Source: RGUW01 sp049421025 (GTDB taxonomy: Bacteria > Cyanobacteriota > Cyanobacteriia > PCC-6307 > Cyanobiaceae). From it: DNA of 13,342 nt. Shown here piece after piece: positions 7,741 through 12,754 of the stretch (positions are counted from its first letter, which is position 1; every line of letters starts with the position of its first letter). Made by a program: the position numbers and the translations under genes. The DNA is taken from contig JBMSMG010000046.1 in assembly GCA_049421025.1 (NCBI GenBank), forward strand, positions 1-13,342, given 5' to 3'. Under the pieces are notes generated by a model that worked only from the letters and a program-made list of their open reading frames with translations, ran no database searches and was not told where the DNA came from.

Positions 7741-8756
7741 AGCTGCTGTTCTGGGGCACGCCGGCCTACGCCGTGCCCAGCCTGGATGCTTTGGTCGCAG
7801 CCGGCCATCAGCTGGTGGGGGTGGTCAGTCAGCCTGACCGGCGCCGCGGCCGCGGCAAGGCGTTGCTGCCCTCGCCAGTCAAGGCGCGGGCCCAAGAGCT
7901 GGGGATCACGGTGTTCACCCCTGAGCGCATCGGGCGTGATCTCGAGCTGCAGCAGCAGTTAGCCGGCCTCGACGCCGAGGCCTCGATCGTTGTGGCTTTT
8001 GGCCAACTGCTGCCGAGCGCGGTGCTCGATCAGCCGCCCTATGGCTGCTGGAACGGGCACGGATCGCTGTTGCCGCGCTGGCGCGGCGCGGCTCCGATTC
8101 AATGGTCGCTGCTGGAAGGTGACCAACAAACCGGGGTCGGGATCATGGCCATGGAAGAAGGCCTCGACACCGGCCCGGTGCTGCTGGAGCGCGCCACACC
8201 GATTGCACTGCATGACAACGCCAGCACCTTGGGCGATCGGCTCAGCCAGCTCACAGCCGCGCTACTGATCGAAGCGCTGCCGCGCATCGAAGCGGCCGGC
8301 CCCGGAACGCGCCAGCAACGCTACGAGCGGCTGGCACTGACGCCCCAAGGCGACGACGGCGCGGCCTATGCCCGTTTGCTCAACAAAGACGACTTTCAGA
8401 TTGATTGGCAGCAACCGGCCCTGGCGATCCACCGCCGGGTGATGGGCCTGTATCCCAGTGCGACCACCAGCTGGCGCGGGCAGCGCCTCAAGTTGCTTGT
8501 CACCGAGCCGCTGATCGCGCGACTGGCCGATCAACTGAGCCCCCAGGCAGCTCAGCTGGTGGACCGGTGGCCCAGCGCTGAGGCGATCGGAGGCACGGTG
8601 TTGGCGGCAATCCCGGAACTTGGCCTCGTTGTCAGCAGCAGCGGCTGCCCGCTGTTGATCCACAAAGCGCAGCTTGAGGGCAAAGGCGCCAGCGCCGGCA
8701 CCACCCTGCTGCAACAGTTGGGTGCAGCCCCCGGTGATCGCCTGGGAGCCGCCTAG
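7737..8756 (+). CDS. fmt: Methionyl-tRNA formyltransferase
   Basis: Fmt transfers a formyl group from 10-formyl-tetrahydrofolate to methionyl-initiator-tRNA for translation initiation. I place the start at the GTG overlapping the tldE stop, since translation from there begins MKLLFWGTPAYAVPSLDAL, the normal family N terminus, and gives 339 residues. The catalytic triad is intact and, as I recall, at the Escherichia coli positions: Asn106 and His108 in NGHGSLLPRWRGAAPI, and Asp144 in EEGLDTGPVL. The PDRRRGRGKALLPSPVK loop that contacts the tRNA is present. The C-terminal OB-like domain follows from about residue 210. It is the last gene of the rightward block; a 9-bp imperfect hairpin lies 10 bp after its stop codon. 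The partner gene def (deformylase) is not in the window. Confidence 0.95.
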   Translation: MKLLFWGTPAYAVPSLDALVAAGHQLVGVVSQPDRRRGRGKALLPSPVKARAQELGITVFTPERIGRDLELQQQLAGLDAEASIVVAFGQLLPSAVLDQPPYGCWNGHGSLLPRWRGAAPIQWSLLEGDQQTGVGIMAMEEGLDTGPVLLERATPIALHDNASTLGDRLSQLTAALLIEALPRIEAAGPGTRQQRYERLALTPQGDDGAAYARLLNKDDFQIDWQQPALAIHRRVMGLYPSATTSWRGQRLKLLVTEPLIARLADQLSPQAAQLVDRWPSAEAIGGTVLAAIPELGLVVSSSGCPLLIHKAQLEGKGASAGTTLLQQLGAAPGDRLGAA

Positions 8757-8766
8757 GTGACGTTCG

Positions 8767-8789
8767 ATGTTGTGTGGACTCACACACAT
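8767..8789. repeat. Inverted repeat (hairpin) after fmt
   Basis: TGTGTG (8771-8776), a GACT loop and CACACA (8781-8786) form a perfect 6-bp stem. ATG/CAT at 8767-8769 and 8787-8789 extend it to 9 bp with one bulged T. It lies 10 bp after the fmt stop. There is no T run after it, so a standard intrinsic terminator is unlikely; an operator or an mRNA 3'-end stabiliser is possible. Confidence 0.55.
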
Positions 8790-8842
8790 GGACGCTGCCG
8801 CCAGCTACGGCTAGAGAAAGACAAGATGCTTCCACCAGAACC

Positions 8843-9031
8843 ATGGGTGACCTGTCCTACGTGGGTGAAACCGGCCGTGGCTGCCTGATTTACCGGGAAA
8901 CCAATGGGCGCTACCTGGTGGACCACAGGGACCACCCCCGTGGACGCGCCCATGCGGCCACCCTGGCGAGCGCCTATGCCGCCTGTCAGCTCTTCGAGAT
9001 GGAGCTGCAGGATGCCAACACAGCTGGGTAA
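8843..9031 (+). CDS. Small hypothetical protein, 62 residues
   Basis: I do not recognise this protein. From the ATG at 8843 it reads MGDLSYVGETGRGCLIYRET and continues through GRYLVDHRDHPRGRAHAAT to an amphipathic helix ending in AYAACQLFEMELQ. The first half is rich in Gly, Tyr and Arg and looks like a small beta-sheet domain; the second half is one helix. An in-frame GTG at 8774 would add 23 residues, but that extension reads through the inverted repeat and looks low in conservation-type features, so I prefer the ATG; neither start has a convincing ribosome binding site. It is tail-to-tail with the 61-residue gene on the other strand, 6 bp apart. There is no signal peptide or metal motif. 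The coding call rests on composition and a protein-like sequence. Confidence 0.6.
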   Translation: MGDLSYVGETGRGCLIYRETNGRYLVDHRDHPRGRAHAATLASAYAACQLFEMELQDANTAG

Positions 9032-9037
9032 GGGCAG

Positions 9038-9223
9038 CTAGTTCTGCAAGGCAGCCTTGCGGTACTGATTGTGCAGGTCTTCAAGCTGTTGGTGCACGCC
9101 CATCAACTGCTCACGGATGGGGCCGGTGTTGTCGATGCGCGACAGGGTGAGCAGCATCGACTCAAGCTGGCCTTTGCAGTCGATCAACACGCGGCACTCC
9201 GTGGAACCGGGCTCGTAGGGCAT
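9038..9223 (-). CDS. Small hypothetical protein, 61 residues, last gene of the terC operon
   Basis: This is a short, mostly helical protein that I cannot name. It begins MPYEPGSTECRVLIDCKGQL and has two cysteines (10 and 16), then two helices split by DNTGPIREQLMGVHQQL that could form a helical hairpin. A good ribosome binding site (AGAGG, at 9231-9235 on this strand) lies 7 bp before the ATG. It starts 19 bp after the riboflavin-kinase-like gene and so is probably the fourth gene of the same operon. I have an impression of similar short proteins in other picocyanobacteria but cannot confirm it here. The perfect palindrome at 9046-9060 lies within its last codons. Confidence 0.7.
   Translation of the reverse strand: MPYEPGSTECRVLIDCKGQLESMLLTLSRIDNTGPIREQLMGVHQQLEDLHNQYRKAALQN
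9046..9060. repeat. Perfect 7-bp inverted repeat at the tail-to-tail junction
   Basis: GCAAGGC-A-GCCTTGC has two perfect 7-bp arms around one base. It lies inside the 3' end of the 61-residue - strand gene and 15 bp past the stop of the + strand 62-residue gene, so it could fold in either transcript. No T run follows on either strand. A role as a shared transcript end is possible but not shown. Confidence 0.5.
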
Positions 9224-9242
9224 GGCATGACCTCTGGCAGGG

Positions 9243-9977
9243 TTATCTGAACCCAGATTGCAGGGTCATGGTGTCGCAACCGATGCCATCGCCATAAAGA
9301 AACTGGGCGCGCTCTAGAACCTCCACCAATTCGCCATCGCTCAAATCAAGCGCCGCCGGCAGCAGCAGCGGCAGTTCAGCGCGAAAGGCACGAGCCATGA
9401 GCACGGAACCCTGGCGGTAGGCAGCAAAGAAGCTCTCCTGAGAGGCGAGCACCCTGAACTTGATCGCTTCAAGCAGCCGCGCCTGCAAGGCCTGCGGCCG
9501 AATGCAGCGGCAACGGCGCGGGTCAAGCCCAATCTCCAGCCGATCGCCTTCGCGAAGACCCTCGATCCAAGGAGCCAGCAGCTCAAGTCGATCGGGGCTG
9601 TGGTGGTGATTGCGTTTGGTCTCCGGATGAGGCCAGTAGATCAGCGCCGAGCAGGCATCGCCGCTCCCGGCTCGGCGCAGCTGCACGCGCCAGAACGAAA
9701 AGGTCTCTGCTGGGTGGCGATCACTCCAGAGCAGCTCCACCACCTGAACGTCAGGGGCGCTGAGGTGCCAGCGGCACCCAGCAAAAGCGAGGTTCAAGGT
9801 GCCGCCGAAGAAGCCGCTCAAATCAAGTCCCTGCTGGGCAAACAACGGCGCCTGCAAGCTGATCGTGCCAGCCGGATAGGGCGAATCCAGCGCCTGCCCT
9901 GAAGCGACGCCATAGCCGCGCACCAACGTGCCTGTGTGCCAGTGGCAGGGAGGTTGCGCAGACGACTCCGGCGGCAT
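9243..9977 (-). CDS. Protein with an archaeal-type (CTP-dependent) riboflavin-kinase-like domain
   Basis: The 244-residue protein is not a standard annotated enzyme that I know from cyanobacteria. Residues about 16-150 follow the plan of archaeal CTP-dependent riboflavin kinase (RibK, DUF120): GTLVRGYGVASGQA near the N terminus, then FFGGTLNLAFAG (Thr60 and Asn62 in the GTLN motif used for nucleotide-metal binding in the archaeal enzyme), HPETKRNHHH (equivalent to the PERTYH-like segment), and LELLAPWIEGLREGDRLEI (equivalent to IEIIAP..LRE..LKDGD.V.I). The archaeal glycine-rich loop is altered. A C-terminal segment of about 95 residues is extra. Cyanobacteria normally use RibF for FMN synthesis, so the role here may differ. 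The start codon directly abuts the DUF6464 stop, with GAGG 5 bp upstream. The fold call is fairly good; the function is unknown. Confidence 0.75.
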   Translation of the reverse strand: MPPESSAQPPCHWHTGTLVRGYGVASGQALDSPYPAGTISLQAPLFAQQGLDLSGFFGGTLNLAFAGCRWHLSAPDVQVVELLWSDRHPAETFSFWRVQLRRAGSGDACSALIYWPHPETKRNHHHSPDRLELLAPWIEGLREGDRLEIGLDPRRCRCIRPQALQARLLEAIKFRVLASQESFFAAYRQGSVLMARAFRAELPLLLPAALDLSDGELVEVLERAQFLYGDGIGCDTMTLQSGFR

Positions 9978-10340
9978 TTAGGCCTCGGTCCCGCTGCGGG
10001 CTTGGTAGTGGCAGCAGCGCTCGCAAGGGCCGCCCGGCAGTACCGCGCAGCGCAACAACGGACTGCGGGCATTGAAGCGGCAGCTCGGATCACCGATCAC
10101 CCACTGCTGGCGCCAGAGCCTGGCGTCTTCAGGGCGCTGCTGGGGCTTGACCTGCAGCGCCACGCTCACCAGTTGGTAGCGGCCACCTTTGTATTGATAC
10201 CGGTGGCTGCGCTGCAACACCAAAAAGCTTTGGCCAGCCGCCAGAAACCAGCGTCCCGGCTGCGGCACATCGGCAAGTTCGGACACCTCGACTCGCTCGA
10301 TCAAGCGGCCACTACCGCTGTTGCGCAGTTCAATCTGCAT
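9978..10340 (-). CDS. DUF6464 family cysteine-rich protein
   Basis: This 120-residue protein fits the cyanobacterial DUF6464 family as I remember it. The diagnostic part is the C terminus: GDPSCRFNARSPLLRCAV followed by GGPCERCCHY, with cysteines at 87, 98, 106, 109 and 110. The spacing (C-x10-C-x7-C-x2-C) suggests a zinc or iron-sulfur site. The N-terminal half is a beta-rich domain (WFLAAGQSFLVLQRSHRYQY). The function is not known. It starts 4 bp after the terC stop, and its TAA is followed with no gap by the ATG of the riboflavin-kinase-like gene, so it is in the middle of a tight operon. There is no signal peptide or membrane helix. Confidence 0.82.
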   Translation of the reverse strand: MQIELRNSGSGRLIERVEVSELADVPQPGRWFLAAGQSFLVLQRSHRYQYKGGRYQLVSVALQVKPQQRPEDARLWRQQWVIGDPSCRFNARSPLLRCAVLPGGPCERCCHYQARSGTEA

Positions 10341-10344
10341 GGCG

Positions 10345-11085
10345 TCAGGGGTTCACATCGAGGGGTTTGCGCACCGAAAAACCCCAGACAAAGAGCGCGG
10401 CGACCAGCGCCAGCAGCAACCACTCAGGTGGCAGCAACTGAGGCGTAGCCAGACGCAGCAACAGGCGCACGCCCACCAGTCCCACCGCCAGAAACCCGGC
10501 GGTCTCAAGATGCTGAAACTCCTCCAACCAACGCACGAAGAAACCTGCCGTCAAACGCAGGGCCAGAACCCCGAGCACACCCCCGGTCATCACCAACCAA
10601 AGGCGATCGCTGACCGCCACTGCCGCGGCAACACTGTCGAGCGAAAACGCCAGGTCCGTAATCGCCAGGGTGCCCACCACCGAAGCCAACGAGGGCAGTG
10701 CGGCCTGCTCAGATTGGCTCAGCAGATCTGCTGGTGATTCAGGCGTCTGTTGCTGCGCTCCAAAGAGCACCCACAGATGCTGCGCGCAGAGCCACAGCAA
10801 ATACAAAGCGGCCGCCAGCTGCAGCGGCCAGTAGTTCAGCACCCAGCGGGCTGCCGCAATCAACAGCAGGCGAAACACCAGTGCCAACGCCAGGCCGAGG
10901 TTCAGAGCCAGGGCCTGACGCTGCCGGTCCTGCAGCCCGCGGCTGATCGCTGCAAGGGCAATGGCGTTATCGGCCGAGAGCACAACCTCAAGCGCCACCA
11001 GAAGCGGCAGCAACAGCAGCAGCTCACTCCACTGATCGGCACCCTCCAGCAACGGAAGCAGCGACTGAATCGACTCGGCTTCCAT
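10345..11085 (-). CDS. TerC family integral membrane protein (putative metal exporter)
   Basis: The 246-residue protein has about seven hydrophobic helices and both TerC-family acidic motifs: ALEVVLSADNA (Glu33, Asp39, Asn40) in an early helix and ITDLAFSLDSV (Asp144, Asp150) in the middle. Members such as YkoY/YceF of Bacillus export manganese or help load metal into secreted proteins; the TerC name comes from tellurite resistance. Manganese handling would make sense in an oxygenic phototroph, but the substrate is inferred. The loop between the two halves (GAQQQTPESPADLLSQSEQ) is soluble. It begins with ATG but has no clear ribosome binding site; the 5' leader contains the palindrome AGCGGCCGCT at 11093-11102. 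It is the first gene of a four-gene - strand operon. Confidence 0.9.
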   Translation of the reverse strand: MEAESIQSLLPLLEGADQWSELLLLLPLLVALEVVLSADNAIALAAISRGLQDRQRQALALNLGLALALVFRLLLIAAARWVLNYWPLQLAAALYLLWLCAQHLWVLFGAQQQTPESPADLLSQSEQAALPSLASVVGTLAITDLAFSLDSVAAAVAVSDRLWLVMTGGVLGVLALRLTAGFFVRWLEEFQHLETAGFLAVGLVGVRLLLRLATPQLLPPEWLLLALVAALFVWGFSVRKPLDVNP

Positions 11086-11159
11086 GCCGGTGAGCGGCCG
11101 CTGCAGCGGGGTCCGAAAGACGGCACTCTAGAAACGGCCCCTTGCCGTGCGTCTGATCG
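11086..11159. promoter_or_regulatory. Divergent intergenic region between terC and the repeat protein gene
   Basis: This 74-bp gap must hold the 5' signals of both the leftward terC operon and the rightward repeat-protein gene. It contains the 10-bp perfect palindrome AGCGGCCGCT at 11093-11102 and TCTAGA at 11128-11133. On the - strand TAGAGT (11130 to 11125) is a weak -10 candidate for terC. No -35 is evident for either direction. Confidence 0.35.
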
Positions 11160-11930
11160 ATGCCGATTGAGCTTGAACTGGTGCATGCCAGCGCCGAACG
11201 CTGCGTGGTGCTGGCGCGGTTGATCGAAGCTGGCGCTCTGGTGGCCGCCGCCCTGGGCGAAGCCGGCAACGCCGAGGAGGCTGAAGAGCGGGCTCGCACC
11301 CGTCTGCAGGCCAAGACCGTTGAAGCACCAGTCGCTTCTGTTGCGGCTCGAGCTCCGGCTCCAGCTCCCATACGTGCCCGAGCCGAAACCCAGGCCGAAG
11401 CCCAAGCCGAACCCCAGACCACAACCCAACCCAGGGCCGAAACCCAGACCGAAGCACAAGCAGAAGCCCTGCTCCCGGCTGTTGCTGCGGAGCCCGAGGC
11501 CGAACCGCCTGCCGATCCAGAGGACTGGAGCAGCGAGCTGGCCCAGCTCGATCTGCAGCTCAAACGGTTGGGCTGGAGCCGTGAGCAAGAGGCCACCTAT
11601 CTGCTGCGGGCCTTTGGCCACAGCAGCCGCTCACGGCTCACCACCTACGCCGATCTGCTGGCCTATCTCAGGGCCCTGGAAGGCTTCCAGGCAGGTGATG
11701 ATCCCAGCAAGTGCGCTGTACCGCTCAAACGCAGCGACCTGTTGGGCCAAAGCGACCAGCTCCTGAGCCAGCTGGGCTGGGATGCCAACCGGGGCCGCCA
11801 ACTGCTCGAAAGCAGGTTTCAACGCAGCAGCAGGCAGCAACTGAGCGATAGCCAGCTGCTCGAGTTCAACATGCTGCTTGAAAGCGAGTTGTTGAACACA
11901 CCGCTCAGCAGTGGATCCGCAGCAGGGTGA
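11160..11930 (+). CDS. Cyanobacterial protein with Ala/Glu/Gln repeat linker and two helical GW modules
   Basis: I cannot name this 256-residue protein. It has three parts. Residues 1-50 are a helical segment (MPIELELVHASAERCVVLAR). Residues 55-120 are a low-complexity linker of Ala, Glu, Gln, Pro and Thr, including a 12-bp tandem repeat that gives AETQ/AEAQ/AEPQ units. The C-terminal half has two copies of a helical module of about 40 residues, 68 residues apart: RLGWSREQEATYLLRAFG (136-153) with a following TYADLLAYLRALE, and QLGWDANRGRQLLESRFQ (204-221) with a following SDSQLLEFNMLLES. This GW...SR..L....LLEF pattern looks like a small module seen in other cyanobacterial proteins, possibly DNA-related, but that is from memory and unverified. 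The ATG start has no clear ribosome binding site. Its 3' end overlaps the convergent peptidase gene by 26 bp. Confidence 0.8.
   Translation: MPIELELVHASAERCVVLARLIEAGALVAAALGEAGNAEEAEERARTRLQAKTVEAPVASVAARAPAPAPIRARAETQAEAQAEPQTTTQPRAETQTEAQAEALLPAVAAEPEAEPPADPEDWSSELAQLDLQLKRLGWSREQEATYLLRAFGHSSRSRLTTYADLLAYLRALEGFQAGDDPSKCAVPLKRSDLLGQSDQLLSQLGWDANRGRQLLESRFQRSSRQQLSDSQLLEFNMLLESELLNTPLSSGSAAG
11382..11468 (+). repeat. Imperfect 12-bp tandem repeat encoding AETQ-type units
   Basis: Units of 12 bp near GCCGAAACCCAG run in frame: AETQ, AEAQ, AEPQ, TTTQ, a two-codon insert (PR), AETQ, TEAQ and AEA. Because the period is a multiple of three, changes in copy number keep the frame. On the other strand the same repeat gives a misleading Gly/Leu/Phe-rich open frame. 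Confidence 0.85.
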
Positions 11931-12648
11931 GCCCGAGCTGGAGCTGCTCCTGATTGGCATAGGCCTCGCGCTCAAGCAAGCGTTCACGGGCATCGGCGCG
12001 GGCATAGGTCGGCTGCTGCAGCACGGTCTGCAACCGCGCCGGCAGCTGCTGGGGCAATCCCAGGGGTCTTGGCGTCGCGCGGATCCCGCCACCTGAGCAG
12101 CTCTGGGCCACGTGGATGGCCTCGTGATTGAGCACCCGGGCAAACTCGGCACTGCCCTTGTCAACCACCGCCGGCTTGATACGCAGGGTCTGTGCCGCCG
12201 GATCCCACTCGCCAGCCGCCCCCGCTTTGCGGGGCTGCTCAAGCTTGAGCCGTACCCCCAGGTGTTGCAACTGGGCCCAGAGATCCGAGATCGCGGCGCG
12301 CTCGGCCTCAAAACGGGGTGGATTGGCCATCAACGCCTTGATCTCAGCAAGGCTGAGGTCCGGTTCGCCTGGGCGTTTGCGATACACGTAGCGGGTTCCG
12401 CCGTTGGGCAGGGGTTCGCTGCGCGGGTGCCACTGCAGATCGGCCATGGCCAGACGCTGCAGCAGGGCCCCAGCACCAGCGGGGCTTGATCCAGGCGGAA
12501 CCGAAGCAGCCGGCAACGCACTTCTGGGACGTGAAGCTCGCCCCGGCGGCGGGGTGCTGAGGGCCGTCAGGGCAACCGCGCTCAGCAGCACCAGCAGAGC
12601 CGGCACAGCCCACAGAAGTGTCGAGCCAGCGCTCTGACGTGTCGGCAC
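11905..12648 (-). CDS. Membrane-anchored putative HExxH metallopeptidase
   Basis: The 247-residue protein begins with a basic stretch and one hydrophobic helix (LLWAVPALLVLLSAVALTAL, residues 11-30), then a Pro/Ser/Ala linker: a signal anchor with the rest outside the cytoplasm. The catalytic motif is NHEAIHVAQSC with His175, Glu176 and His179; LLEREAYANQEQ (224-235) supplies a likely third zinc ligand (Glu226 or Glu228), as in many gluzincin-like peptidases. The mid-part has WDPAAQTLRIKPAVV before the motif. I do not recognise a named family or substrate. The start is TTG at 12648; no ATG or GTG lies upstream before an in-frame stop, and this start gives the complete anchor. The 3' end overlaps the convergent repeat-protein gene by 26 bp. 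It is divergent from mfd. Confidence 0.8.
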   Translation of the reverse strand: MPTRQSAGSTLLWAVPALLVLLSAVALTALSTPPPGRASRPRSALPAASVPPGSSPAGAGALLQRLAMADLQWHPRSEPLPNGGTRYVYRKRPGEPDLSLAEIKALMANPPRFEAERAAISDLWAQLQHLGVRLKLEQPRKAGAAGEWDPAAQTLRIKPAVVDKGSAEFARVLNHEAIHVAQSCSGGGIRATPRPLGLPQQLPARLQTVLQQPTYARADARERLLEREAYANQEQLQLGLTLLRIHC

Positions 12649-12754
12649 AACGGGCGATCTCGCGCGGTCGTTGAACCCTCAGTCTGGCCGCTCTTGAGCG
12701 GGCCGCGTTGGGTGGGGATCGATTGCGAAGATCAGGAGCTTCGCCCCTCTCCCC
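12649..12754. promoter_or_regulatory. Divergent intergenic region between the peptidase gene and mfd
   Basis: This 106-bp gap separates two divergent genes and should contain both promoters, but I see no convincing -10/-35 pair. It holds an imperfect stem (GGCCGCT at 12686-12692, AGC-G-GGCC at 12697-12704) and an AGGAG at 12734-12738, which is 16 bp before the mfd ATG and so farther than usual for a ribosome binding site. Confidence 0.35.

Noticed and set aside
8774..8842. An N-terminal extension of the 62-residue protein from a GTG
   Set aside because: It translates through the inverted repeat and lacks a well-spaced ribosome binding site. The ATG at 8843 begins the part that looks like a protein domain. 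It is not excluded.
8843..9223. The two small proteins as peptide (RiPP) precursors for TldD/TldE
   Set aside because: Neither has a leader/core layout with a Gly-Gly-type site or a Ser/Thr/Cys-rich core, and no modification enzyme is nearby.
3812..10610. HIP1 palindromes (GCGATCGC) at 3812-3819 and 10603-10610
   Set aside because: Only two were found in 13.3 kb, close to what chance allows at this GC content, so there is no enrichment to interpret.
11086..11159. A yybP-ykoY manganese riboswitch in front of the TerC-family gene
   Set aside because: The gap is only 74 bp and shared with a divergent gene, and I could not find the paired helices or conserved loops of that riboswitch.
10902..11621. 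A 239-codon - strand open frame with Gly-Leu-Gly-Phe repeats
   Set aside because: The repeats are the antisense reading of the 12-bp AETQ repeat. The frame also runs into the start of terC, which is much better supported.
12686..12704. A stem in front of mfd as an attenuator or terminator
   Set aside because: The arms pair only with a bulge, the loop is four bases, and no T run or leader peptide follows.
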